From positions 1,488,001 through 1,552,000 of the forward strand of contig NZ_JABUMX010000001.1 in the NCBI RefSeq assembly GCF_013327855.1: a stretch of 64,000 bases of DNA, read 5' to 3'. Shown here in pieces: positions 53,502 to 64,000 of this stretch. The stretch comes from Phyllobacterium pellucidum. Its GTDB lineage: Bacteria > Pseudomonadota > Alphaproteobacteria > Rhizobiales > Rhizobiaceae. Made by a program: the position numbers and the translations under genes. Position 1 is the stretch's first letter. Each line of letters starts with the position of its first letter. The notes under the pieces are model-generated. The model saw only the letters and a program-made list of their open reading frames with translations, was not told the DNA's origin and did not search any database.

Positions 53502-55516
53502 CGCGCGTTATCGAGACATTCCCGCACAAGGTGCGCTGCATCGACCCTGTCTTCATACCGATGCCGGACGGAACGCGGCTCGCAGCGACGATCTGGCTGC
53601 CCGAGGACGCCGAGACGAACAAGGTTCCGGCAATCCTCGAACTCATTCCCTACCGTCGTCGCGACGGCACGGTGTTTCGCGACCTCAAGATGCATCCCTA
53701 TCTTGCCGGCCACGGCTTTGCCTGCTGCAGGGTCGATATTCGCGGGTCCGGCGATTCGGAAGGGCTGCTTGCCGACGAATACACCGAACAGGAGTTTGAC
53801 GACGCCTGTGCGATCATCGATTGGCTGGCACATCAATCCTGGTCAACCGGCGCGGTAGGCATGACCGGCATTTCGTGGGGCGGGTTCAACGCGCTGCAGG
53901 TGGCTGCACGCCGCCCCCCGGCGCTGAAAGCGATCATCGCGCTCTGTTGTTCCGACGACCGCTTTGCCGACGATGTGCACTATTTCGGCGGCTGTCTTTT
54001 GACCGAGGACGCCATGTGGTCCTCGTTTATCCTCGGACTGGGCGCATTGCCGCCGGACCCGCAGATCGTCGGTGATCGCTGGCGCGAGATGTGGCAGGGA
54101 CGACTCGACGCAACCACATGCTGGTCGTCCGAGTGGATGCGGCATCAGCGCCGCGACGCCTATTGGAAGCGCGGCTCGGTCTGCGAGGATTTTTCCGCCA
54201 TCGACATCCCGGTCTATGCAATCAGCGGTTGGGACGACACGTATTCGAATGCGGTGCCACGGCTGCTTGAAGGTGTTAGCGCGCCGTGCAAGGGACTGGT
54301 GGGTCCATGGACGCACGCCTATCCGTTCCTCGGCGAACCAGGCCCTGCCATCAACTATCTGCAGGAAGCAATACGCTGGTGGCGCCATTGGCTCGAAGGC
54401 ATCGACACCGGCATCATGGACGAGCCGAAATACACGGCATGGATCAACGACCCGCACGCGCCGGCGCCATTTTACGAGGAACACCCCGGACATTTCGTTG
54501 CCGAGCCGTCGTGGCCCTCGCCAAACATCAGGGAAAACCGCCTCTATCTCAATCGCGGCGCCCTCGAGGAGGTTGCCGAGGTCGGGACGAGCATGATCCT
54601 GCGCTCGCCGGTGACCGCCGGTCGGGATTGCGGACGCTATGGCGGCTACGGCGGCATCGTCCCGGATCTTGCCGTCGACCAGCGGCGCGAGGACGGGATT
54701 GGACTACAGTTCGAGACCGCGCCGTTGATGCAGGATATCGATCTCCTCGGCGCGCCAAGCGTTTCACTCGTTCTGACTTCCGACGCGCCGCAAGGCTTTG
54801 TCGTGGCACGGCTTTGCGATGTCGCCCCCGACGGAGCATCGACCCTTGTCACCTGGGGCGTTCTGAACCTCGCGCACCGCAACGGACATGAGCATCCGCA
54901 AGCGGTTGTTCCGGGCGAGCCGCTAACGGTGAGGCTCGAACTCAATCATGTCGGCCGTCGCTTTGCCGCGGGCAGCCGCATTCGCCTCATTCTATCCAAC
55001 CAGCACTGGCCGATCCTGTGGCCATCGCCGACGATGCCGACATTTACCATCGACGCCGGCATCTCGACGCTCAGCCTGCCTTTGCGTCATGCGCCGGCAA
55101 ACGATGTGCATCCGACCTTTGCGCCGGCAGAGATTGCGACGCCGGTGCAGATGATCGAACTCAGCAGCGAAGCGCATCGCCGCGACATTGCCATCGATGT
55201 CGGCGCACGCAGGGAAACGATCACGCTGACAAGCGACTTCGGTAGCCAGCAATTGACCGACCGCGCCATTGTCACATCGGCCTGTGTTGTCGACAGGATG
55301 GAAATCGTGGACGGCGATCCACTCTCGGCACGGCTCGATACCGGCTGGGTCCTTGGTTTCAAAAGCAGCGATGCCGATACGGAAACACGCTCCTCGGTGA
55401 CGCTTACGGCGGATGCCGAACGCTTCCGCCTGCAGTGGCGGCTCGAAGCCTATGAGCGCAACGAGCTGATTTTTGAACGGGAGGGGGACGAATGGATCGA
55501 CCGCGATCACCTGTAG
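53498..55516 (+). CDS. CocE/NonD-family (X-Pro dipeptidyl-peptidase S15-like) hydrolase
   Basis: 672 aa. N-terminal alpha/beta-hydrolase domain: GTRLAATIWLP, VDIRGSGDSEG, nucleophile motif GISWGGFNA, SGWDDTY (Asp) and GPWTHAYP (His). The C-terminal half is the galactose-binding-like jelly roll of this family. Members include cocaine esterase, alpha-amino acid ester hydrolases, glutaryl acylase and X-Pro peptidases, so an ester or amide bond next to a nitrogenous moiety is the likely target. No signal peptide: acts inside the cell after uptake. ATGA overlap with the MFS gene. Confidence 0.85.
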   Translation: MTRVIETFPHKVRCIDPVFIPMPDGTRLAATIWLPEDAETNKVPAILELIPYRRRDGTVFRDLKMHPYLAGHGFACCRVDIRGSGDSEGLLADEYTEQEFDDACAIIDWLAHQSWSTGAVGMTGISWGGFNALQVAARRPPALKAIIALCCSDDRFADDVHYFGGCLLTEDAMWSSFILGLGALPPDPQIVGDRWREMWQGRLDATTCWSSEWMRHQRRDAYWKRGSVCEDFSAIDIPVYAISGWDDTYSNAVPRLLEGVSAPCKGLVGPWTHAYPFLGEPGPAINYLQEAIRWWRHWLEGIDTGIMDEPKYTAWINDPHAPAPFYEEHPGHFVAEPSWPSPNIRENRLYLNRGALEEVAEVGTSMILRSPVTAGRDCGRYGGYGGIVPDLAVDQRREDGIGLQFETAPLMQDIDLLGAPSVSLVLTSDAPQGFVVARLCDVAPDGASTLVTWGVLNLAHRNGHEHPQAVVPGEPLTVRLELNHVGRRFAAGSRIRLILSNQHWPILWPSPTMPTFTIDAGISTLSLPLRHAPANDVHPTFAPAEIATPVQMIELSSEAHRRDIAIDVGARRETITLTSDFGSQQLTDRAIVTSACVVDRMEIVDGDPLSARLDTGWVLGFKSSDADTETRSSVTLTADAERFRLQWRLEAYERNELIFEREGDEWIDRDHL

Positions 55517-55571
55517 CTTCCTATCCCGTAGGGCGCGTTTCCAGATCCGCGCCTTGGCGGAGGGTCCGCCG

Positions 55572-56516
55572 GTGACGAGCTTCATCATGCGTCGCATTGG
55601 CCTTGCCGCCATCATCCTGCTGATCGTGGCAATACTTCTGTTTTCGATGATGCACCTTATTCCCGGCGATCCAACCGTGGTCGCGCTCGGGCCCCGCTCG
55701 ACACCGGAAATGCGCGAGGCTTTTCGCGAGATGATGGGTCTCGACCAGCCCATCCTCAAACAGCTCGCACTCTTCCTCGGCCGGCTCGCGGAAGGCAATC
55801 TCGGTGAAGACGTCTGGAGCAAGCGGCCGGTGCTGACCATGATCTTCGAGGTCCTGCCCTATACGGCGACACTTGCCGTGGCGAGCTTCCTGTGGGCGGT
55901 AACGCTCGGCATATTGCTCGGCTGCTTCGCCGTCGTCCATCACGGCAAATGGCCGGACTGGCTGATCGGCATCCTTTCCGTCGGTTTCGTCGCCGTTCCC
56001 TCCTTCGTCGTCGCGCTCTATTCGCTGCTGATCTTCGCCGTCAGCCTCAACTGGCTCCCGGCAATCGGCGCCGGCACGCCTGGCGATTTCATAAGCCAAT
56101 TGAAGGCGCTCGTCCTGCCCTCCTTCGCCATAGGCCTCGGCTGGGTTGGCTACGTTGCGCGGCTGGTGCGCGCTGCGATGATCGAAGCCATGGGCGAAAA
56201 CTATACCCGCACGCTGCGTTCGTTCGGCGTTTCCGAACGCCGGATCATTTTCCGCTACGCCTTGCGGCAAGCGCTGATTGCCGTGCTTTCGGTTATCGCG
56301 ATCGGATTTGGCGGCCTGCTGACAGGCTCCGTATTTGCCGAGATCGTCTTTTCGAGGCCCGGGCTCGGCAAGATGACCTATGACGCGGTGATGTCGCGCA
56401 ATTATCCGCTGGTCATGGGCACCGTACTCGTGACCTCCGGCCTTTACGTCACCTGCATGATCATTGCCGACGTCGTTACTGCCTGGATCGACCCTCGCGT
56501 CAGGAGCGCGCTCTGA
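55572..56516 (+). CDS. Dipeptide/opine-type ABC permease (DppB-like)
   Basis: 314 aa, six hydrophobic segments, HLIPGDP near the N-terminus and the inner-membrane EAA-like loop TLRSFGVSERRIIFRYALRQ. The GTG at 55572 follows GGAGGG by 7 nt; an ATG at 55587 is a possible alternative. Pairs with the next permease to make the channel. One base separates its stop from the next ATG. Confidence 0.88.
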   Translation: MTSFIMRRIGLAAIILLIVAILLFSMMHLIPGDPTVVALGPRSTPEMREAFREMMGLDQPILKQLALFLGRLAEGNLGEDVWSKRPVLTMIFEVLPYTATLAVASFLWAVTLGILLGCFAVVHHGKWPDWLIGILSVGFVAVPSFVVALYSLLIFAVSLNWLPAIGAGTPGDFISQLKALVLPSFAIGLGWVGYVARLVRAAMIEAMGENYTRTLRSFGVSERRIIFRYALRQALIAVLSVIAIGFGGLLTGSVFAEIVFSRPGLGKMTYDAVMSRNYPLVMGTVLVTSGLYVTCMIIADVVTAWIDPRVRSAL

Positions 56517-56517
56517 C

Positions 56518-57425
56518 ATGGCGGTCATCGGCATAGATACGAACCCTCTCCAATCGCAAACCAGAGAGCCCGGCTGGCTGCGCCGATCGGGCCGCGTTGT
56601 CTCGGACATTTTCCACACGCCGCTTGGCGGCATCGGTATCACCCTCGTCGTCCTGATCCTTGTCGTCGCGGTCTTTGCCCAGTGGATCGCGCCCTATAAT
56701 CCGACTGCAATCAGCGTCAAGGAACGCCTCGCCGGTCCGTCCTTCACCCACCTTCTCGGCACCGATCAATTGGGACGCGACCTCTTCTCACGGGTTATCG
56801 TCGGCACGCAAACGGCGATGATGGTTGCGATATCGGCGCTTTCCATCGCCCTTGTCGCCGCGTTGCCGCTCGGGCTCATCGCCGGCTATGGACCACGCTG
56901 GCTCGACGCCGCGCTGATCCTCGTCTTCGACAGTCTGAGTTCGCTGCCGATGATCATGCTCGGGCTTGCCATCGTCGTTCTTCTCGGGCCCGGCATCCCG
57001 ACCGTCATCCTCGTAATCGTACTATATTCCGTTCCGAGCTATGCGCGCCTCGTGCGCACGCAGACGCTGAGCCTCAAGTCGCGCGATTTCATCAAGGCGG
57101 AGCAGGCCATGAATGCCTCGACGCCGCGCATCCTGTTCAATCATCTCCTGCCGAATGTCATCGGGCCGCTGCTCATTCTCGCTTGCCTCGATATTTCCAC
57201 TGTCATCACGCTGGAGGCAGGGCTCTCGTTCCTCGGTCTTGGCGTCAAGCCGCAGGTGCCAAGCTGGGGCAACATCCTGAGCGATGGGTTCTCGGTCATA
57301 CGCTCGACCGCGCTCCCGGTCATTGCCGGCGGCGCACCGCTTATCCTCGCGACGATCGGCTTCACCTTCTTTGGCGAGGCGCTGCGCGATGCGCTTGATC
57401 CGAAGCTTGCCCGGGAGCGCAAGCC

Positions 57426-57429
<4 letters not shown>
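56518..57429 (+). CDS. Dipeptide/opine-type ABC permease (DppC-like)
   Basis: 303 aa. Cytoplasmic N-terminus, then six hydrophobic segments with HLLGTDQLGRDLFSRVI and the EAA-like loop MNASTPRILFNHLLPN. Family partner of DppB. Its stop overlaps the next ATG (ATGA), coupling it to the ATPase. Confidence 0.9.
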
Positions 57430-58420
<991 letters not shown>

Positions 58421-58424
<4 letters not shown>

Positions 58425-59449
58425 TGCGGGAGACGGCACTGATCGAGGCCAACAATCTTTCGGTCGCGGTGCCGCGATCATCGCGCTGGTTCCCCTCGAG
58501 AAAGCCGGACCTCGACATTCTGGTCGACGTTTCGGTTGCGGTAAAACCCGGTGAGATCGTTTGCATGGTTGGCGAGAGCGGCTCGGGCAAGACGACTTTC
58601 GGCCGGGCGTTGCTCGGTCTCGTGCGTCCCTCGGCGGGACAGATTGTCTTCGACGGCACACCTCTGCCGGATTTCTCGCCGCCAAGTTTCAAGCGCATCC
58701 GGCGCGAGGCTTCACTCTTGTTCCAAGACCCCGTGACCTCGTTCGATCCGCGCCAGCGCATCGCGTCGATCCTCGCGGAACCACGCCGCATCGCCCGCAG
58801 CGGAAGCGTGGCGCGATCGGAGATTGAGGAGCTGGCGCGCAAGGCCGGGCTTGTGAGCCCGCTTCTATCGAAATTTCCGCATGCACTGAGCGGCGGCCAG
58901 GCAAGGCGCGCGGCGGTGGCACGGGCCCTTTCGGTCGTGCCGCGACTGATCGTTGCCGATGAGCCCACGGCCGGGCTCGACGTTTCGGTTCAGGGCGGCG
59001 TCCTCAACCTCTTCCTCGACATTCGCGAAGAATTTCGCACGTCATTTCTTATCATCACGCACAACCTTTCCATCGCCCGCCACGTCTCGGACCGCATCGT
59101 CATTCTCTATCTCGGCCGCGTGCTCGAAAGCGGGCCGGCCCGCGAGATCTTTCGCGCGCCGCGCCATCCCTATACCCGCGCACTGCTCGACTCCGAGCCG
59201 ATACCCAACCCGGCGAAGCGGCGCGAAGCGCCCCCGGTGATCGGCGAGGTGCCTGGTCTCGCGGCACGTCCAAGCGGCTGCGAATTTCACACCCGCTGTG
59301 CCTTCGCGCAGGATCGCTGCCGCCATGAACGGCCGCTCCAGACGGCAATATCGGCAGAGCACGAAGTGGCTTGCCACTATCCGCTGACGCCGCGGCTGAC
59401 CGTCGTCGGTCCGCCGCCACAACGCCTGCCGAAGACCGCAAACAGATAA
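58421..59449 (+). CDS. ABC ATPase (DppF-like)
   Basis: 342 aa. Walker A GESGSGKTT, signature LSGGQARRAAVA, Walker B LIVADEPTAGLD and the DppF C-terminal segment with CEFHTRCAFAQDRC. Two adjacent ATGs; the first overlaps the previous stop. The frame is open a further 120 bp upstream inside the DppD-like gene, which is not used. Confidence 0.92.
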
Positions 59450-59480
59450 AATCAAGCATAACAAAAGAGGGATCAGAACA

Positions 59481-61040
59481 ATGCATGCAATTTCGCTCAA
59501 TCGCAGACACTTCCTTCTCGGCGCCGCGGCGGGCATGTCCGCCCTCGCCATGCGGCCGGGTCTTTCCTATGCCGTGGAGGGTGACACGCTCGTCGTACGC
59601 GGCGCCTCGGACATCGAAGTTCTTGACCCGGCGTTCCAGAACGGGCTGCTTGAGGAGGAGATCGGCCGTTGCCTCTTCGTCTCGCTCAACCGCCTTGATG
59701 ATGTGCGCTCGGGCGCGGCGAACTGGACGCTTTATGGCGCAAGCGAACTCAACCAGAAGTCCCCGACCGAGATCGAGTTCAAGCTCAACGACTGGCTGGA
59801 ATGGACCGGCGATTTCGGTCCGGTGACGGCGGAAGACGTCAAGTTCTCGTTCGAGCGTGTCGCCAACCCTGAAAACAAATCCGCCTGGGCCTACGCCTTC
59901 GATGCGCTGGACAAGGTGGAGGTGACAGGCGAGCGGTCCGGCATCATCCACCTGAAAGCGCCGTCAGCGCCGTTCTTCGTTACGACATTGCCCTATTACA
60001 TGGGCCATATCGTCTGCAAGAAGGCTGTCGAGGCGGCAGGCGGCAAGTTCACCACCGAAGCTCCTGCCACCGCCGGTCCTTACATCATCGAGAAATGGGT
60101 ACCGAAACAGAATATCACGCTCGCGCCCAACCCGAAGTGGAAAGGGCCTGCTCCGACATTCCCGAAGGTGCGCTTCGAGATCGTGACGGACGACGACTCT
60201 GCCGCCCTCGCCTATGAATCGAAGTCGCTGCAATACACGAAGATCAGCCTCAATACGCTCGCCAACTATCGCGAAAAGCTTCCGGCCGATACGGAACTCA
60301 TCGAGATGAACGGCAACCGCTTCGTCTGGCTCGCGATCAATCTCGGCAACCCGAAGTTTGCCGACGAAAAGGTTCGGCGCGCCCTGCAATATGCCCTCGA
60401 CGTCAACCAGATCATGGATGGTTCCTATTCCGGGCTGGCGGCCCCGGCGACGGGTGTCGTGCCGCCTTCGATGATAGGCCATCGGGAGGCGATACTCTTC
60501 CCGGCCGACGCCGCCAAGGCGCAGGCGCTGCTCGAAGAAGCCGGCGTTTCTGACCTGAAGATCGAGCTCGCGGCGCAAAACGACAAGACCAGCCAGCTGA
60601 CGTGCCAGATTATCCAGGCGGTGTTCGGTGCCGTGGGCGTTACCGTCGACATCAAGACCTATGATGACGGCGTCTACTGGACACTCGGCGACAAGAGTTC
60701 GGGCGATACCTACAAGACGCTCGAGATGGTGCTGATGAGTTTTGCCGGCGGCGTCGATCCATCCGAGAACCTGACCTGGTTCCGCCCGTCGCAGATCGGC
60801 GTGTACAACTGGTCGCAGTTCGACAGCCCGGAGTTCGAACAGCTTTACCTCGACGGCATGAAAGAAACCGACAAGGACAAGCGCTCCGTCATCTACAAGA
60901 AGATGCAGGCCATCATGGAGCAATCCGGCGGCTTCATTTTTCTCACGCACGAGACGTTTGCTGCGGTCGTGCGCAAGGGGTTGAAGCCCTGCATCATGGC
61001 TGACGGCTATCTCGATGTAACGCGGTTCGGCAAGAGCTGA
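59481..61040 (+). CDS. Family 5 ABC substrate-binding protein (Tat-like signal)
   Basis: 519 aa. The signal NRRHFLLGAAAGMSALA has a twin Arg followed by a hydrophobic stretch, so export may be by Tat, with a likely cut after LSYA. Family-5 features include WTGDFGPVTAEDVKFSFERV and NPKFADEKVRRALQYALDVN. Family 5 proteins bind peptides, opines and other small charged organics; the ligand is unknown. 31 bp after the DppF gene and 43 bp before the MttB gene. Confidence 0.9.
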   Translation: MHAISLNRRHFLLGAAAGMSALAMRPGLSYAVEGDTLVVRGASDIEVLDPAFQNGLLEEEIGRCLFVSLNRLDDVRSGAANWTLYGASELNQKSPTEIEFKLNDWLEWTGDFGPVTAEDVKFSFERVANPENKSAWAYAFDALDKVEVTGERSGIIHLKAPSAPFFVTTLPYYMGHIVCKKAVEAAGGKFTTEAPATAGPYIIEKWVPKQNITLAPNPKWKGPAPTFPKVRFEIVTDDDSAALAYESKSLQYTKISLNTLANYREKLPADTELIEMNGNRFVWLAINLGNPKFADEKVRRALQYALDVNQIMDGSYSGLAAPATGVVPPSMIGHREAILFPADAAKAQALLEEAGVSDLKIELAAQNDKTSQLTCQIIQAVFGAVGVTVDIKTYDDGVYWTLGDKSSGDTYKTLEMVLMSFAGGVDPSENLTWFRPSQIGVYNWSQFDSPEFEQLYLDGMKETDKDKRSVIYKKMQAIMEQSGGFIFLTHETFAAVVRKGLKPCIMADGYLDVTRFGKS

Positions 61041-61083
61041 TCCCCCAGGGTTCGGGGCAACCCGGCATGAAAAGGAGGCCATC

Positions 61084-62616
61084 ATGGCCCGAAGCATGTT
61101 GAACAGGCGCGAGCGCCGCCTTGCGAGCGCGGGGTCGGTGCGGCAGATGCCGTTTGGCGGTGTTACCAACCGCTATCCGCCGATTGCGATCATGAGTACG
61201 GACGAGATCGAAGCGATCCACCGCGCGTCATTGCGGCTTCTGTCGGAGACCGGTATCGAGATCCTGCACGACGAAAGCCGCACGCTTCTCAAGGCGGCGG
61301 GAGCGGACATCGATATGTCCAATCTGCGGGTGCGGTTCGATCCGGCGATGGTCGAGGAAAAAATCCGGACCGTGCCTTCCAGCTTTACGCTGCAGGCGCG
61401 CAATCCGGCACGCAATCTGACCGTCGGCGATGGCAGCCTCATCTTTGCCGCGACCGGCGGTCCGGCCTTCGTCCACGATACCGACCGGGGGCGGCGCGCC
61501 GGCAATTATGCGGACATGTGCGATTATATCCGGGTCGTTCAGCAACTGAATGTGATCCATCAGGAGGGCGGATGTCCGTGCGAGCCGACCGATCTGCCGC
61601 CTGATTCGCGTCATCTCGATTTCTACCTTGCCGCGATCCGGCTCACCGACAAGAACTGGCAGTGCTGGGCGCTTGGCGGCTACCGCGTCGAGGATGCGAT
61701 CGAAATGCTCTGCATCACGCTCGGCCAGACGCGCGAGGAACTGCGGGCAAATCCGGCGGCGCTCACCGTCGTCAACTCCAACTCGCCATTGCGCCTCGAT
61801 ATTCCAATGGGCGAGGGCCTCTGCGCCATGGCCCGCGCCGGCCAGCCGGTGGCGCTCACACCTTTCACCCTTTCGGGTGCCATGAGTCCAGTGACGATCG
61901 CCGGCGCCCTGACCCAGCAAAATGCCGAAGCCCTTGCCCTGATGACCTTGTCGCAGGTCGTCGCACCAGGCGCGCCCGTGCTTTACGGCGGTTTCACCTC
62001 CAATGTCGACATGCGCACCGGTTCACCGGCGTTCGGTACGCCGGAATATGCCAAGGCGCAGATTGCGTCTGGCCAGCTGGCGCGGCGCTACAACGTGCCC
62101 TTCCGCTCATCGAATGTGACGGCCTCAAATCTGGTGGACGTACAGGCCGCCTATGAGAGCGGGATGTCACTATGGAGTACGATCATGGGCGGAGTAAGCC
62201 TGATCGAACACGCCGCCGGATGGCTCGAAGGCGGGCTGACGGCTTCGTTCGAGAAGCTCATTCTCGATGCTGAAATGCTGCAGATGATGCGCAGCTTCCT
62301 CGATCCTATTCTCGTCGATGAGGACAGTCTTGCGGTCGATGCCATCAGCGAGGTTGGACCCGGTGGTCACTTCTTCGGCACGGGCCATACGCTCGCGCGC
62401 TTCGAGAACGCGTTCTACGAGCCGATGCTCTCGGACTGGCGCAATTTCGAGAACTGGTCGGAAAGCGGGGGGCGCAGCGGCACGGACCGCGCCAATGCGA
62501 TCTGGAAAGACCTTTTGCGCACCTATGAGCAGCCGCCGCTCGATGCCGGTGTGGATGAAGCGCTGGAAGCCTATGTGGCAAGGCGCAAGGAGGAAATCCA
62601 CGCCGGCAAGTTTTGA
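61084..62616 (+). CDS. MttB-family methyltransferase without pyrrolysine
   Basis: 510 aa. Trimethylamine methyltransferase (MttB) superfamily: LSETGIEILHDESRTLLKAAG near the N-terminus, LTPFTLSGAMSPVTIAGALTQ, VLYGGFTSNVDMRTGSPAFG and EVGPGGHFFGTGHT near the C-terminus. The frame contains no in-frame amber codon, so it is not the pyrrolysine enzyme. Non-pyrrolysine members demethylate betaines (glycine or proline betaine, carnitine) and pass the methyl to a corrinoid protein. No corrinoid protein or activase is nearby. Last gene of the operon. Confidence 0.88.
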   Translation: MARSMLNRRERRLASAGSVRQMPFGGVTNRYPPIAIMSTDEIEAIHRASLRLLSETGIEILHDESRTLLKAAGADIDMSNLRVRFDPAMVEEKIRTVPSSFTLQARNPARNLTVGDGSLIFAATGGPAFVHDTDRGRRAGNYADMCDYIRVVQQLNVIHQEGGCPCEPTDLPPDSRHLDFYLAAIRLTDKNWQCWALGGYRVEDAIEMLCITLGQTREELRANPAALTVVNSNSPLRLDIPMGEGLCAMARAGQPVALTPFTLSGAMSPVTIAGALTQQNAEALALMTLSQVVAPGAPVLYGGFTSNVDMRTGSPAFGTPEYAKAQIASGQLARRYNVPFRSSNVTASNLVDVQAAYESGMSLWSTIMGGVSLIEHAAGWLEGGLTASFEKLILDAEMLQMMRSFLDPILVDEDSLAVDAISEVGPGGHFFGTGHTLARFENAFYEPMLSDWRNFENWSESGGRSGTDRANAIWKDLLRTYEQPPLDAGVDEALEAYVARRKEEIHAGKF

Positions 62617-62636
62617 CCGTCGCGGGCCGATAGTAG

Positions 62637-62672
62637 CGAACAGGTCGCATCGATGTGGCCTGTTCGGCTTTT
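62637..62672 (+). terminator. Intrinsic terminator of the TMADH-ABC-MttB operon
   Basis: CGAACAGG / CCTGTTCG 8-bp stem with a partly paired loop, followed by GCTTTT, 20 bp after the mttB-like stop. The best-formed terminator in the window. Confidence 0.75.
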
Positions 62673-62789
62673 GAATTCCTGTATATAGTCCGGACAAAAG
62701 TCTTGTGGGATCGATGCCGGCTGTCATCACGCCAGCCGCAATCCTTTCTGCGTGATCGAAGCGACCTCTCATAAACCGGATTGGCCCGC

Positions 62790-63968
62790 ATGACCGTCAA
62801 TCGCACGCCGAGAAAAAAGACCCATCATACTAGTAATCGTCCACCCTTCGAGCGGATCGCCCTTCTCCTCCAGGGCGGGGGCGCGCTCGGCTCCTATCAG
62901 GCCGGCGTCTATCAGGCGCTTGCCGAATCGGACCTCCACCCCGACTGGGTCGCCGGCATATCGATTGGCGCCATCAATTCGGCTCTCATTGCCGGCAATG
63001 CGCCCGAGCGGCGCGTCGATGCGCTGCGCAAATTCTGGGAAGCGGTCACCGAGCCGCCGCTTGGCGTCGCGTCACTGGCTTCGGCCTGGCTCGGCAAGCT
63101 TGCTGCAAGAGGCGACATGGCCCATGGCTTCGTCAACCAGGCACAGGCCTTTGTCACCATGGTGGGCGGCGCGCCGGGCTTTTTCATACCGCGGCCGCTG
63201 CCACCCTTCATCTCGCCAGCTGGCAGCATGGAGGCCGAGAGCTTCTATGATGTCGCGCCACTCAAGGCAACGCTGGAAGAGCTGGTCGATTTCGACCGGA
63301 TCAATGAAGGGGGAACACGCTTCAGCGTCGGTGCGGTCAATGTTCGCTCGGGAAACTTCGAATATTTCGACAGCACGACCCACCACATCACGCCCGACCA
63401 TATCATGGCGAGCGGCGCGCTGCCGCCGGGCTTCCCGGCGACGCGGATCGAAGGGGAATACTATTGGGATGGCGGGCTGATCTCCAACACGCCCCTGCAA
63501 TGGGTGCTTGAGAGCTATCCGCGCAAGGATACATTGGCTTTCCAGGTCGACCTCTGGAGCGCACGTGGTGAAATCCCGCGCGACCTCGTAGGCATAGAGC
63601 TGCGCCAGAAGGAAATACGCTTTTCGAGCCGTACCCGCGCCGCCACGGACCAGTTCAAGCGGGGCCAGCGCCTACGTCGGGCGCTCAAGCATCTGCTCAA
63701 GATGGTGCCCAAGGAAACGCTGGCCGCGGCCGATGACGAGACCAAGCTTCTGATCGAGCAGGCCGATGAAACCGTCTACAACATCGTGCAACTGATCTAT
63801 CGCGCACGATCCTATGAGGGAACTTCCAAGGACTATGAATTTTCCCGCCTGACGATGGAGGAGCACTGGGCTTCGGGGTACAATGACGCGGTTCGCACGC
63901 TGCGGCACCCCGAAGTGCTGGAACGCCCCGATACGCCGGACGGTGTCGCCACGTTTGACTTAGCCTAG
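62790..63968 (+). CDS. Patatin-like phospholipase (DUF3734 C-terminus)
   Basis: 392 aa. Patatin domain: LLQGGGALGSYQAG oxyanion loop, GISIGAINSAL nucleophile motif and DGG (YYWDGGLISNTPL) for the catalytic Asp. The C-terminal half matches the DUF3734 region often attached in bacteria. No signal peptide. Predicted lipid acyl hydrolase, cytoplasmic or membrane-peripheral. ATG at 62790 lies 173 bp after the upstream operon with the terminator in between, so it is a separate unit. The remaining bases to the window end hold nothing. Confidence 0.88.
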   Translation: MTVNRTPRKKTHHTSNRPPFERIALLLQGGGALGSYQAGVYQALAESDLHPDWVAGISIGAINSALIAGNAPERRVDALRKFWEAVTEPPLGVASLASAWLGKLAARGDMAHGFVNQAQAFVTMVGGAPGFFIPRPLPPFISPAGSMEAESFYDVAPLKATLEELVDFDRINEGGTRFSVGAVNVRSGNFEYFDSTTHHITPDHIMASGALPPGFPATRIEGEYYWDGGLISNTPLQWVLESYPRKDTLAFQVDLWSARGEIPRDLVGIELRQKEIRFSSRTRAATDQFKRGQRLRRALKHLLKMVPKETLAAADDETKLLIEQADETVYNIVQLIYRARSYEGTSKDYEFSRLTMEEHWASGYNDAVRTLRHPEVLERPDTPDGVATFDLA

Positions 63969-64000
63969 ACTATCAAACCCGCCCCCAACGAGCAGCGAGC

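Noticed and set aside
61084..62616. Pyrrolysine-containing trimethylamine methyltransferase
   Set aside because: No in-frame UAG occurs in the gene and no pyl genes or tRNA-Pyl are present.

Overview
The window looks like chromosomal DNA from a GC-rich alphaproteobacterium of the Hyphomicrobiales (rhizobia/Brucella/Phyllobacterium-like). The evidence is the coaBC-ubiB-ubiE block with dut nearby, the BMP-type nucleoside ABC operon ending in cdd-punA-deoA, a y4hA-like Ca2+/H+ antiporter, DUF992 and DUF922 proteins, and a CCA-encoding tRNA-Ser(GGA). The genus cannot be fixed from sequence alone. No insertion sequence, CRISPR array, rRNA or replication origin was seen.

Layout. 1-3.2 kb: two tandem paralogues (the first cut by the window edge) of a secreted alpha/beta-hydrolase lipoprotein, each ending in a perfect hairpin. 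3.3-10 kb (minus): a Tat-exported PhoX-family phosphatase with a candidate Pho box, a threonine dehydratase-like enzyme, a HAD phosphatase overlapping an AstE/AspA-type zinc deacylase, and pgi. 10-19 kb: CoxG-like protein, GMC oxidoreductase, CPA1 Na+/H+ antiporter, a long-chain acyl-CoA ligase with a histone H1-like N-terminal tail, prfC, and a class II glutamine amidotransferase. 19-28 kb: dut followed by a small catabolic run (PEP mutase-like, HAD, trans-3-hydroxyproline dehydratase), an ArsR/SRPBCC pair with a likely leaderless autoregulated promoter, then on the minus strand ubiE-ubiB-coaBC and two GNAT genes; CoaBC carries a FitA-like ribbon-helix-helix domain at its N-terminus.

28-39 kb is a nucleoside uptake and salvage region: add and upp on the plus strand; BMP binding protein, two-domain ABC ATPase, an isochorismatase-fold protein with Ser at the usual Cys position, two permeases, cdd, punA and deoA on the minus strand, most with 1-4 nt overlaps. 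slyX and a LysE-type exporter are interleaved. 39-42 kb holds tRNA-Ser(GGA) and a run of small unrecognised genes. 42-48.4 kb carries a periplasmic arylsulfatase with a CTAGR active site, small envelope proteins (lipoprotein, DUF922, DUF992, LssY_C), a Ca2+/H+ antiporter and a KANL3/Tex30-like hydrolase.

48.4-62.7 kb is the most striking part. A TetR regulator and an SDR dehydrogenase diverge from a tightly packed nine-gene plus-strand operon: trimethylamine dehydrogenase-like flavoprotein, MFS transporter, CocE/NonD-type hydrolase, a complete dipeptide/opine-type ABC importer (two permeases, two ATPases, binding protein) and a non-pyrrolysine MttB-family methyltransferase, closed by an intrinsic terminator. 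A perfect 12-bp-arm palindrome lies between the two divergent candidate promoters. I infer a self-contained regulon for importing an N-methylated compound with an ester or amide bond, cleaving it and demethylating it; the substrate is unknown. A patatin-like phospholipase follows.
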